In this document: piece after piece, positions 34,993-45,420 of the stretch | Position numbering within the stretch: position 1 is the first letter of the stretch | How the letters are laid out: every line of letters begins with the position of its first letter | Assembly (NCBI RefSeq): GCF_030052815.1 | Contig: NC_079510.1 | Location: forward strand, 4,981,131-5,045,130 | Source of the DNA: Hevea brasiliensis | Lineage: Eukaryota > Streptophyta > Magnoliopsida > Malpighiales > Euphorbiaceae | Reading direction: 5' to 3' | DNA length: 64,000 nt | The notes under the pieces: model-generated | Told to the model about the DNA's origin: nothing | Database searches by the model: none | What the model saw: only the letters and a program-made list of their open reading frames with translations | Translations under genes and position numbers: made by a program

Positions 34993-35496
34993 AAACTGTT
35001 GGGATAAATTTTGACAAATGTTCCTGAAGTTATCTAGTTGTAACATTACAGTCCCTCAATTTAAAAATGTAACATAAAACCCCATCATCTTTCAATTTTT
35101 GCACAGTAAAATCCTTCTAACCTCTAATTACCAGTTTTTCAGTTAGACGCTGACTTGGACAGTTTCAGCATGGAGCTTAGTCAGTATTTCTCTTTTCTCT
35201 CTCAAGCCATGTGTGAATTGAATCCTTTCTCTCTATAGACAGAATAATTTTTCATGTGTAAAAAGAATTATTTTATACTTTGCATAAAAGAGAAGAGATA
35301 AATATTAACTAAGTGTCATGCATGAGCTATTTACATCAGTTTCTAATTGAAAAATCAGTAATTGAAAGTCAGAGGCATTTTACTGTGCAAAATTTGAAAG
35401 TTTAGGGGGTTTTATGTTACATTTTAAAGTTAAAGGACTGTAGTGTTACAACTATATAAATTCAGGGACTGTTGTTGAAATTTATCCAAACTGTTG
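34993..35496. mobile_element. 486-bp Mutator-type MITE with long inverted repeats
   Basis: The body is 35002-35487, flanked by perfect 9-bp duplications AAACTGTTG (34993-35001, 35488-35496). The ends read GGATAAATTTTGACAA and GGATAAATTTCAACAA inverted, and the inverted similarity continues for about 150 bases (CAGTCC..AATGTAACATAAAACCCC..TTTGCACAGTAAAAT). Nine-base TSDs with long TIRs are typical of Mutator-like elements. No protein is encoded. Confidence 0.92.
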
Positions 35497-35861
35497 CCAT
35501 TGAATATACGTGGCAACAGTTTAGTAGCAGTTCAAAACCATTACAAACAAATTAAGAAAAGGTATTAACATTTATTTAAACCACTATTCAAACTTCTACA
35601 ATTCTACAAGTAGACAGTGAATTGCCAAAACTGCTGCACTAAACAAGAAATGGCAGTAATTTGAAGTGGTGCTTCATGCCCTAAACTAGCATTGTTTGTG
35701 AATTTTTTTACCTTCAGTCTGTCTCATAACAAACGTAGTGGTTTTAGGTTGCACGTGCGCCAACTCACCTTCATTGGTAGCACTATGGATAAGCAAGGCA
35801 ACTTGATTTCAATCTATGTTGGTACTTGTTAGGGTATGGTTCTGGAATTTTTCTGATGCAG

Positions 35862-35974
35862 ATTAGGCTTATACCAAAGATGTGGAGACGTCTCTAAGAT
35901 ATGGAGGAGATTGCAAAGCTCTAAGAATCCATGCCAAGGAGAAATTCCCTCTCGGTTCTAAAACTCACTTGCAG
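35862..35974 (+). pseudogene. OEP21 exon 1, start codon lost
   Basis: After acceptor TGATGCAG the plus strand reads ETSLRYGGDCKALRIHAKEK then FPLGSKTHLQ up to donor CAG|GTGATT. This is the conserved N-terminus of OEP21, the beta-barrel pore of the chloroplast outer envelope that passes triose phosphates and other anions. Functional genes have Met right before ETS; here the codon is GTG (35882-35884), and an in-frame TAG lies upstream at 35864-35866, so no ATG can start this frame. A nearby ATG (35880-35882) is out of frame. No exon 2 is found, and the intron is split by the copia element at 35994-40784. Probably a stray exon of a duplicated or captured gene. Confidence 0.75.
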
Positions 35975-35993
35975 GTGATTTAATCATTCCTTG

Positions 35994-36171
35994 TGTAGAA
36001 AGAGATGATTCTCCTTAATTTCAATTAATCTGTACATGGGTATATATATACAATTGATTCCTATAATTGTGTTCTACTAATTAGGAAGAAATCTTAAATA
36101 AGAAATTCTAAATAGGAATACAGAATATAGAATATACAAAGAAATAATATAGTGATTGACTTTCCATAACA
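35994..36171 (-). repeat. copia 3' LTR
   Basis: TGTTATGGAAAGTCAATC to CTCTTTCTACA on the minus strand, 178 bp, same length as the 5' LTR. A TATATATATA box lies in its middle, a likely core promoter. Confidence 0.95.
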
Positions 36172-36182
36172 CTCCCCCTCAA
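36172..36182 (-). other. copia polypurine tract
   Basis: The minus strand reads TTGAGGGGGAG immediately before TGTTATGG of the 3' LTR. Confidence 0.9.
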
Positions 36183-37720
36183 GTTGGAGCATAGATGTTA
36201 ATCATGCTCAACTTGTTACAAATGTAGTCAATCCTAGCTACATTCAGAGCTTTTGTAAAAATATCTCCTAATTGCTTTCCAATTTTGATGTGTTCTGTTG
36301 AGATGATCTGTTGTTGAATCTTTTCACAAACAAAGTGACAATCAATCTCAATATGTTTGGTCCGCTCATGAAACACCGGATTAGAAGCAATATGGAGAGC
36401 AGCTTGATTATCACACCACAATTTTGCAGGCAGGGAGGTCTTAAAACCTGTCTCATCTAGTAATTGAAGTATCCACATTACCTCACATACTGATTGTGCC
36501 ATGGCTCTGTATTCGGATTCAGCACTAGATCGAGAAACTACACTCTGCTTCTTGCTTCTCCAAGACACTAAATTTCCTCCAACAAAAATGCAATATCCAG
36601 TAGTTGACCTCCTGTCAACCTTAGATCCAGCCCAGTCGGCATCTGAAAAACATTCAACATTCAAATGCCCATGATTACCATATAACAAACCTCTTCCTGG
36701 AGCGCCCTTCAGATAACACAAGATTTGTCCCAAGGCTTCCCAATGAGCAACAGTTGGAGAAGACATAAACTGACTTACCACACTAACGGCATAAGCAATG
36801 TCAGGACGAGTGACTGTAAGGTAGTTCAATTTTCCTACAAATCTTCTGTATCTCTCTGGATTTTCAAACAACTCACTATCCCCTGCTAACAGTTGCAAAT
36901 TTAGAGTCATTGGTGCACTACAAAGCTTAGCACCTAATTTTCCTGTCTCTGTCAATAAATTGAGGACATATTTTCTTTGAGACAAGAAAATACCCTTCTT
37001 CTCATAACTTCAGTACCCAAGAAATACTTTAACAATCCCAAGTCTTTGGTCTGAAACTGGGTTTGGAGGCAGGTTTTAAGAGATGAAATACCTGCAGAGT
37101 CACTCCCAGTGATGACAATGTCATCCATATAGACTACCAGTAGAATTAGACCAGCCTCAGATTGCCTATAAAATACTGAGTGATCACACTTACTCTTTTG
37201 CATACCAAATTCCTGTACTGCTTCACTGAATCTCCCAAACAAGGCCCTAGGACTTTGTTTCAAGCCGTAAAGAGACTTTCGAAGTCTACAAACTTTACCC
37301 AACTCCCCCTGAGCAACAAACCCAGGTGGTTGCTCCATATACACCTCCTCCTGAAGATCACCATGAAGAAAAGCATTATTGATATCCAATTGGTGCAGGG
37401 GCCAATCATATGTAGCTGCTAAAGAGATAAACAAGCGAACAGAAGTAAGTTTAGCTACAGGAGAAAAAGTGTCAGAGTAGTCAACCCCATATGTCTGAGC
37501 ATATCCTTTTGCTACAAGCTTTTAACCTAGCCACAGAACCATAAGGATTTACCTTTACTGTAAATATCCATTTGCAATCAATAGTTTTCTTACCAGTGGG
37601 TAAAGGCAACAGTTTCCATGTACCATTAGCATCTAAAGCCTCTATTTCCTCTTTCATAGCAGCACACCAGCCAGGATGAGACAGTGCCTCACCAACAGTA
37701 TTAGGGATAGGAACAGAGTC
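36183..37720 (-). pseudogene. copia reverse transcriptase - RNase H
   Basis: Two overlapping frames with one frameshift near 36952-36985. The RT part (36952-37434) has QLDINNAFLHGDLQEEVYM with catalytic Asp, KSLYGLKQSPRALF, and VVYMDDIVITG with the YxDD box intact. The RNase H part (36179-36985) has YRRFVGKLNYLTVTRPDIAY, DADWAGSKVDRRSTTGYC, RSSAESEYRAMA and LWCDNQAA, so the catalytic acidic residues are all present, and it ends normally at IYAPT. The RT N-terminal part (37434-37720) has further stops. The chemistry is preserved, but the frame is not. Confidence 0.92.
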
Positions 37721-38640
37721 TAAAGAAGTAACAAAACACCGAGAATAAGAAGACGATTATAAGAAACAAAAGAAGAGATAGGGCAAGTACATGAACGTTT
37801 ACCTTTACGAAGAGCAATGGGTAAGTCTAGATCAGAATCATGATCAGTATGAGGTACAGGATCTCCCAACGAAGTAGCTGGTGAAGGATTTGAGTCAGGA
37901 ATCTCCAATCTCCTGGAATAAACATGAACAACGGGAGGTCGAGTAGGTCTAGAGGCAGAAGGATCAGGCTGTGGGAGAGGACTAGACATTGGTTGGACAG
38001 TATATATTAAGAGATCATCCTCCTCTTCTTGACTCTCATACACAGATGATGTAGGAAAAAATGGAGTGGACTAAAAAAATGTGACATCTGCAGAAACAAG
38101 ATAACGATTAAGAGTAGGAGAGAAACAGCGGTACCCCTTTTGGAGCCGGGAGTATCCAAGGAAGACACATTTGAGAGATTTTGGATCCAATTTAGTAATC
38201 TGTGGACGAACATCACGCACAAAACAGGTACAACAAAAAATACGGGGTTCAACAGAGAACAAAGATTTTGTAGGAAACAAAGCTGTATAAGGAATATCCC
38301 CATTAAGGACAGAAGACGGCATACGATTGATCAAAAAACATGCCGTAGAAACTGCATCCGCCCAAAAGTATTTAGGAACTTTCATCTGAAAAAGAAGAGC
38401 ACGAGTTACCTCAAGAAGATGCCAATTTTTTCTTTCGGCCACGCCATTTTGGGATGGGGTATCCACACAGGAAGACTGATGAAGAATGCCATTTTGTGTC
38501 ATATAAGACTAAAATTGTGCTGAAAAGTATTCTTTGGCATTGTCACTTCTTAACATGCGCACAGAAATATTAAATTGAGTTTTGATTTCATTACAAAAGG
38601 CACAAAAGATAGAAAACAACTCAGAACGATTCTTCATTAA
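37720..38640 (-). pseudogene. copia integrase C-terminal half and linker
   Basis: 38071-38502 reads SCVDTPSQNGVAERKN with the catalytic Glu, FWADAVSTACFLINRMPSS and KCVFLGYSRLQKGYRCF, the standard copia integrase core end. It is followed by a Ser/Pro-rich linker towards RT (37720-38043). The stretch 38503-38640, between the second Asp and the Glu, is broken by stops. Confidence 0.88.
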
Positions 38641-38950
38641 ATATAACCAGGAACACGAGAGTAATCATCAACAAAAGTAACAAAATAACGAAATCCAGTT
38701 TTAGAAGTAACAGAACAAGGACCCCAAACATCAGAATGAACTAACTCAAAAGGGGATGAAGCCCGTTTATTGACTCTAGACACAGAAGGCAAACGATGAT
38801 GTTTTGCAAACTGACACGACTCACATTCTAGTACTGATAAAGACTGAAACTGAGGACACAGCTTCTTCATGGTAGACAAAGAAGGATAACCCAATCTATA
38901 ATGAGCTTCAAGAGATGTTAAGGTACTGGAGCAAATAAGCGACCGCGGTA
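38637..38950 (-). pseudogene. copia integrase N-terminal zinc domain and first catalytic Asp
   Basis: The minus strand carries LGYPSLSTMKKLCP, CESCQFAKHHR (the Cys-Cys half of the HHCC zinc domain) and ELVHSDVWGPCSV with the first catalytic Asp, then YFVTFVDDYSR. The frame ends at a stop where a Trp-rich stretch is expected. Confidence 0.88.
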
Positions 38951-38990
38951 CATGATTTCCAGAATGTAGAGACCACCTGACTCACGTCCT

Positions 38991-39800
38991 CTACCAATAA
39001 ATCTGCTTCGTCGTAAGATCCTGAAATAAACACTGATCAGGAAAAAAGAAAACAGAACAATTTAAGGTACGAGTAAGTTTACTAACAGAAAGTAGATTAA
39101 AAGAGAATTTTGGTAGACACAAAACAGATGACAAAGAAATTGACGAAGTCAGGTTCGCAGTTCCAGAACCCGTGACACAAGAAGTAGAACCATCAGCTAA
39201 AGTAACCGTAGAGGAAGTGAGATTAGACTGAAAAGCAGATAAAAGACTAGAATTACCTGTCATGTGATCTGTCGCATCAGAATCAATAACCCATTTGGAT
39301 GAGGAAGACACAAGGCATGTAGTGAATTTACCTGACTCAGCGATCGCAGTGACAGGGGAACTGGTAGGCTTTAGAGATGCCTGATACTGGGAAAGCTGTG
39401 CAAAATCCTCTGCAGATACCAAAATAGTTTTCTCAGAGGAAGATATTGTAGAATCCTCTACTGCCATATTTGCCATCTGTGATCGCTGATTTTTCCTCTG
39501 AAGTTGCGGACAATTATATTTTGTAGGGCCAGACTCATGGCAATAATAACAAATGACTCCTCTTGAGTCCTGATTAGAACTAGCCTCTCCATTACGCTGA
39601 TTACTTCTGTTGCTTGTAATTCCTCCTCTACTTCCTCTTCTATTATCCTGTTGTTCATTTGGATTATGGCCAATAAGAGCACTACTGGCAGGTTGTGAAG
39701 ATTGTGTACTTTCTGTACGAAGGACTCCTGTGAACGTTTCATGCAAAGAGGAAATTTTAGAACTGGAGAGAATCTGAGATTTAGCAGTCTAATACTGTGA
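38991..39800 (-). pseudogene. copia gag C-terminus and protease
   Basis: Open for 251 codons. The zinc knuckle reads CYYCHESGPTKYNC: the His of the CCHC box is Pro. The protease active site reads WVIDSDATDHMTG, with Asp in place of the Gly in DSG. LADGSTSCVTGSG and LPKFSFNLLSVSKL, the conserved end of copia protease, follow. Both motif changes should abolish function. Confidence 0.9.
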
Positions 39801-40325
39801 AGGAAGGCCTGCAAGAAAACTCATAACAGCCAGTTGCTCCCGTTGGGCCTGCTGAACTTTCACATCAGGACTAAGAGGCAACAATACATTAAGTTCCTCA
39901 TATACCCGTTTAAAATCCATAAAATAAGTCGTGAGAGACTTATCCTATTTCTTAGCACGGTAGAATGCCTTACAAATATCATAAATACGTGAGATATTCC
40001 CTTTACCAGAATACAAAAAATTTAAGTAATCTATCAATTCCTTAACAAATTCACAGTGATTAATTAAACTAATTATCTCACTGTGAATCGATTTCCGAAG
40101 TTGCAAAAATAACCGAGCATCCTCTCTTAGTCAAGTTTGTCGTATATCATCAGTAGGTGAATCTTGAGTAAGGTGATCATCCTTATCAATGCTACGCAAA
40201 TAGACCCTAACAGTCTTACTCCAATCTAGATAATTCGAACCATTAAGTTTGTGTTCCGTGATCTTAGTCATCACCGGAATCATATCAGAAATAATATTCT
40301 TATTGTCTGCCATTTGTTGAGACAA
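39801..40325 (-). pseudogene. copia gag N-terminal part
   Basis: 40131-40325 starts at MADNKN and includes HKLNGSNYLDWSKTVRVYLR, then a stop where a Trp codon is expected. The same frame continues past point stops with recognisable gag (INHCEFVKELIDYLNFLYSG, about 39995-40055). Decay is by a few base substitutions rather than large deletions. Confidence 0.88.
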
Positions 40326-40594
40326 AGAAAACTAACCAAAATGCTAATCCAAAGTGTTTACAGCAGCAAAATAATCCAAAGTCACAAATCAAGTAAATAC
40401 CGAAATAGGATCTGAGAGCCCAACCTAAGAAGTCATTTAATGGTGTACTGGATCAGGCAACAACACACAGTGGTGGAAGGAGGGGGTTGAGGCGACGCCG
40501 GCGATGTTGATCGGAGTTGAAACAGTCGGTCGGCGGCCAAGGTCTCTCCTGAGCTGGGTGGTGAGAACAAATAGTCACCCTAGATAGATGACTT

Positions 40595-40606
40595 GCTCTG
40601 ATACCA
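40595..40606 (-). other. copia primer binding site (tRNA-iMet), perfect
   Basis: TGGTATCAGAGC on the minus strand directly follows the 5' LTR end TTCTACA. Confidence 0.95.
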
Positions 40607-40784
40607 TGTAGAAAGAGATGATTCTCGTTAATTTCAATTAATCTGTACATGGGTATATATATACAATTGATTCCTATAATTGTGTTCTGCTAATTAGGAA
40701 GAAATCCTAAATAAGAAATCTTAAATAGAAATACAGAATACAGAATATACAAATAAATAATATAGTGATTGACTTTCCATAACA
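40607..40784 (-). repeat. copia 5' LTR
   Basis: 178 bp, aligned without gaps to the 3' LTR with about eight substitutions. Confidence 0.95.
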
Positions 40785-40789
40785 CCTTG

Positions 40790-41880
40790 TTATGCTTGTT
40801 CTGTAAATTTGCTTCTGATTCACCTACATATTCTTAATTAAATGTTTGATTTTGAGGTTTAACTTCTAATTAACTTTATTATTAGTACAATGATAGAAGC
40901 GTCTTATCATTTTAGGCAAAAGTTTTTGCTATTTGTCTATGTTTTTCTTCTTGATATTATGATTCATGTAATTACTTTCATGTCTGGCCTTCTTTATTTT
41001 TTTTGGGATCTTTTTGAATTGTTCTTTCTGGATTCAGTCATATTTGAGGTTGTGATTAATAAGATTAGTTATTGATAACGATATAAGTATTTTATTGCTA
41101 TTTTGATTTTTATAGAATTTCTCATTCCACTAGTTCAGGAAAAAAAAAAAAAAAAATCTCATTTCACTATTTTGTGCAATTTGTAGATTTTAGGTAGTTA
41201 TATGCCTTTTGATCTTAGAAAGAGGCTTGATTCAGGCAATTCCCGTTTTTCTTAATGCATTTACTGTGAACCCTTTAGCCCAAATTAAAGCAACTTTGGC
41301 CTCAAAGCTTTTCTTGTCAAAGCTTTCATTTGTTATGTACTTATTGTGAGAAGAGAGCATAATGGTAAAGATCAGGATTTGTCAAATTCTCACTTCTAGG
41401 AAACTCTCTTCTCTGGGGGAAGGAGATAGTATTCTATTGTTAGGCGCATAGAAAAGCAATGGATTCCATTGGGAACCATTTTGGCAGATAGCTGACTTAA
41501 GAATGTGCTCTATATTTTTAAGCTCCTAACTTGGTCATCTGCTGTTTGAGGCATCGATCTGATCTTTATGATTAGAGTGAAAATTATATATTTGTTGACT
41601 TTAGGTTAACTTTGGATTTTATTTCTCAATTTCCTTGAATTGGTTTTCCTTGTTGAGCAAAAATTGAAGTATAAGAGGGGATAGTTGAGAAATTTCAATA
41701 AAATTAATATAAACCTGTCCATTATATATAATAGATATTTGTTTTGATATTTTTTTGGTTGGAACGTATAGAATCAATGATGAGTTTTCTTGATTATCTA
41801 GATAATTTTTATTTTGCACTCAACCTGTTTGTGTGGATGTCCAAGTGAATAATGGTATCATAATTTGAGACTTTTACCTA
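40790..41880. other. intron-like DNA, nothing recognised
   Basis: T-rich sequence that continues the OEP21 intron after the copia insertion. I find no second OEP21 exon, no other coding stretch I can name, and no repeat ends. Confidence 0.4.
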
Positions 41881-42514
41881 TCTCTGTTTTCATGTGTTAT
41901 CATTTCTTATATAATAAAAAAATACTTTAAATTTATGAATGCTATTCATGCTCAATAATCTTTTTACATTTAGAATGTAAGGATTTTGATTTATATTCAA
42001 TTTAGACTTTTTTCCCTAGCTCACTCTATCTTGAGACTTGAGAGTACCAATTATTTGATGACTATTGGTTGATTCGGAGGTTTTGGAAGTTAAAGTTAAC
42101 AGTGTGTCTCTATGCATTTATTATAAAGAAAATTTTACTCTGGGTAAAATAAGTTGTTCTTGATAACATGAAGCTCTCTGCTCTGCTCTTTACTTTTAGA
42201 AGTATAGTAGCTTGACCAAAAGTGTTTAAATATTTCAGTTAGCAGGTTATCTAGCCTGGCATGATGGGTGGAAGTGCAATAGATGATGAATGGGAGCTTA
42301 CTTCACCATCCAATGGGGTTCGCACTTTGGCCTTAGTTGGGGTTATCTGTTTTAATGCGTTATCATTTCTTACAAAAAAATCACTTTAAATTTATGAATA
42401 CTTACCATTATTCATTCTCAGTAGTCTTTTTCAATTTAGAGTATGAGAACTTTGATTTATATTCGATTTTAGACTTTTTTCCCCTAGGTCACTTTATCTT
42501 TAGAGTCCCAATTA
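41881..42514. repeat. 170-bp direct repeat flanking an AIG1 exon
   Basis: 41881-42052 and 42344-42514 match from TCTGTTTT..TGTTATCATTTCTTA through TTTAGACTTTTTTCCC..CTAG to CCAATTA. The second copy begins a few bases after the AIG1 exon fragment stops, so the duplication or insertion truncated that exon. Confidence 0.8.
42261..42341 (+). pseudogene. AIG1/IAN GTPase first-exon fragment
   Basis: From ATG 42261 (or the second ATG 42264) the plus strand reads MGGSAIDDEWELTSPSNGVR then TLALVG. This is the N-terminus of plant immune-associated nucleotide-binding (AIG1/GIMAP-like) GTPases. The sequence departs at LVG, exactly where the P-loop G1 motif should follow, and passes into the second copy of a 170-bp direct repeat. 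Without the G domain it cannot bind GTP. No other AIG1 exon is found nearby. Confidence 0.75.
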
Positions 42515-43338
42515 ATTTTAGAGCTGGGAAAAGTATTCCTCTTGATTATATTATATAACATTAGTCATTCTCTTGATTGTATTTCTCTAAATGTGTAGGT
42601 GGACTGGTTGAAAAAGTTTCCTACCTTATGTTGATTGGGTAATTGGATGATAAGTAAAATATCGTAAATTCTTGGATAGATGGTTATTTGTAAGATAATT
42701 TGGTCATGTGTTTTGAAGATGATGACGCGTATAATGTTTTCATGATGTGGTTTGGAAGGATTTTTTAAAGGGCGTCAGGGTCCTTCTCTTGGAGGAGGAT
42801 AGCAGTTATGTTGCAGAAATAAAATCAAAACTTGAAGCAATGGATTATATTGGTTAGAGATCGTGATTTCCCCTTTTGTTCTTCACCATTTGTGTACTTC
42901 TTTTATTTTTGTTCTGATTTAGAAATTTTTATTGCATTGTTAACTTTGTTGGCTATAGAGTCTCATCTCTTTAGTTTTTCACTGTTTAGTTCTTTATATT
43001 AATTGGGTATATGTCATGGACTGCTCAAATGAATCTTAAAGATGTGTTTTTCTAAGATGATAAATAAAAAGATTTAAAAAAAAAAAAAAACAACAATAAC
43101 AACTTCTCTAATATAAATGGGATGTTTTCATATGGAACAAAAATAACAAATTGATCTTAGATATTCTCTGTATGAAATTAGAATACAAGAATTTCTGGTA
43201 AAACCAATAAAATGTTATTAAAAATGCATCATAAGATCTCAATGCAATAATTATGGTTTTCTTCTTTAATAGTTTTTGTTTCTTAGTCTTGTACAGGTAA
43301 TGACTTAAATCAAAACACAACTTCAATGTATGGTGATC
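42515..43338. other. unassigned, intron-like
   Basis: T-rich DNA. A less AT-rich stretch near 42715-42815 might be old coding sequence, but I cannot match it to a family. Confidence 0.35.
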
Positions 43339-43470
43339 TCATAGCCAAAAGAGTGCTTCCCAAAGAGCAATAGCTTCTACAGGCCTGGAAGAAAATTGGC
43401 CCTGCTTAAAATCAGAAAAAGCTGTAACAAAGTGTCTTGTACTGCTCCTGAAAGCACCACCAAAAGCCAA
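43339..43470 (-). pseudogene. RNase H-like (RVT_3 type) fragment from a LINE
   Basis: The minus strand is open for 43 codons, reading AFGGAFRSSTRHFVTAFSDF then EAIALWEALFWL and a stop. This matches the RNase H domain that follows plant LINE reverse transcriptases and also occurs as stand-alone genes. The conserved acidic residues at the start of the domain are not included. Confidence 0.65.
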
Positions 43471-44489
43471 ACTTTACTTCACCTTTCAACATAGCACCAT
43501 TAATTAATATTACATTAAAATAACCAATTAAATTTTAATTTTCATTAAAATAAAATGCGTAGTTCTTTGAGTCTATGAAAATGAGTGATTGATGCTGCCT
43601 TAGTGTTTACAGAATTTTCTTGGATCAAGTACAAGTTATAAATGATAGAAATGTATTTTTATGCTTGTATGCATCTGTGCATATTTTATCTTTTTCTTTT
43701 TTTAATTTCAATTTTATATGTTCATTAATCTTTAGGATTATTAGATAGCATTATGACTAAATTAATCAATCCAAATCTGTTAATGGCCATTGGACTATCT
43801 CAATTACTTTGAATCAATAAAAACCAGTCAAAAGGAATTTAATAAAATAAAAAATAAATAAGAAACCAGATATTGAAATCCCAGATTTGGTCTTTTTGCA
43901 GCATAGGTTCTTGCCATTCCACTTTAAGTTGCTGTTAGTTGGTTTGCGTAAAAATATCTAAAAAAATCATAGAAAAACATGTATGAATCAGTTTTTGGTT
44001 GGGGACCCCTAAAAACCATGCATAGCCCATCCCATTAGTACCTTTTTACCTTAATTTCTATTTTTTTTTAAGAAACATAATGTGTAATAGGTTTTTATTT
44101 AAATCTGCCTTTAAATTTCAATCCCAATTAACATTTGTGATAAAATAAATTCGGGCAAAATTTTTCTTGGTACATATTTTTTCTCAATTTTATTAGTTAA
44201 ACTTAAATGAGGATTGGTATTTGCAAATTTTTTCATAGCATGAGTACTAATAGACTAAAAATTGGTAGAAATGGTGAAAAGGAGGAGTTATGGGTTGAAA
44301 TTCGGACAAAGATCATGGCATCTATATCTAATTTTAGAAAAAAAAATTGCATGATGAGTTTGACTCAAAGCATTAGACAATTACATTTGATTAACTTGTG
44401 TAGTGTTTTGGTAACCTCTAGCTATTTCTTTTCTATTTTATTTTTGAATATACATTTGTAGTGGTTTATGCTGCATATCTATATTCAAG
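43471..44489. other. AT-rich, nothing recognised
   Basis: No coding stretch or repeat end that I can support. Confidence 0.4.
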
Positions 44490-44928
44490 AATTGTTTTTA
44501 TGCCTTTAAAGTGGGCCTTAGGTTATCAACAATGCCCTTGGAGCCATGATTTTGATAAGAGGGTTTGTGAGGTATAGTGTTGATGCATTATATCAATACA
44601 TTGACCACTATGGGATCTCAAGCTAGATTGTTTTTATTTATTTATAACTATGGAAAGTCAAGTTTTAATAGTTTCTTTTTGCAAAGTTTTGTGTATAGCT
44701 TTTACTATGAGCCTTTGATAGTTAGACATCATATATCATTTCTTCTTGTTTTTGAGCCTTTTGCAATTGTAGATTGTCGGAACATATAGAAAGAAGGGCA
44801 TTCCTTGTGATATCATATGGATGGACATTGACTACATGGATGGTTTTTGTTGTTTCACATTTGACCAGGCATGTTTCCCTCATATCCTTTGGATGATAAA
44901 TTCATCCCTAATTAAATTGAAATGTTAG
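44490..44928 (+). pseudogene. GH31 alpha-glucosidase fragment, two exons
   Basis: Exon A (44490-44571) lies between acceptor ATTCAAG and donor GAG|GTATAG and reads MPLKWALGYQQCPWSHDFDK. Exon B (from 44773, acceptor TTGTAG) reads KKGIPCDIIWMDIDYMDGF then CCFTFDQ, then drifts and meets an in-frame TAG at 44926. These are the adjacent segments before the catalytic nucleophile of GH31 glucosidases, closest in my memory to the plant heteroglycan glucosidase type. The 201-bp intron and splice sites are intact, showing DNA-level duplication rather than retrocopying. The nucleophile and acid/base exons are absent, so no enzyme is made. Confidence 0.8.
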
Positions 44929-45420
44929 GTTACTATATGGCTAAACACTTCTCATTTTTTTTTTCCCTTGAATAAGCTCAATGTGATCATTCTTTCCTTT
45001 CCTCATTGCTTCTTATTACATGTTCACTATTAGACAACGTTGAAATTTGCCACTTATGGATGATAACTATTCAATTTTAGAATCAAGAATGATATTTTTC
45101 CGTGGGGCATATTTAGCGGCTTGCATTATCCTAATCTTGGTACTCACGCCTATGGACCTATTTGAGTTCCTACACATACAAATACAAAACACAAATTCAC
45201 ATAGATATGTCATATACATATATGTTGAAAAGAAAGTTTATGATATTCCCATTTCCAATAAAAAAATGAATTCTTCTGCATTATTGGTGGGCTGAGGCTA
45301 TCCATAGACTTCAAAATTGAATCCCACCTTGCAACTTAATAATTCAACTCTCAAGATGGAAATAAACCAAATGTGCATTATTCCAGTCTTTAAAGATAAT
45401 TATTAAAATGAAGAGGGAGA
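44929..45420. other. unassigned spacer
   Basis: One 82-codon frame at 45047-45295 has a hydrophobic stretch (AACIILILVLTPMDLFEF) but matches no family I know and lacks supporting splice or promoter signals; probably chance. Confidence 0.3.

Larger units (their letters stand above)
35989..40789 (-). mobile_element. complete Ty1/copia retrotransposon with TSD
   Basis: The element is 35994-40784 (4.79 kb) between perfect CCTTG duplications at 35989-35993 and 40785-40789. It has 178-bp LTRs, PBS, gag-pol in the expected order and PPT. The two LTRs differ at about 8 of 178 positions in my hand alignment. Point stops and frameshifts in gag-pol make it defective, yet the structure is nearly complete. 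It lies in the OEP21 intron just past the donor. Confidence 0.95.

Noticed and set aside
34946..35741. CACTA-type element suggested by CACTACTACGTAGTGG and ACGTAGTG
   Set aside because: Only six terminal bases are shared, the flanking triplets CAA and GTT do not match, and the left motif is a small palindrome.
45047..45295. 82-codon frame with a hydrophobic segment
   Set aside because: No family, weak codon composition and no gene signals; likely chance.
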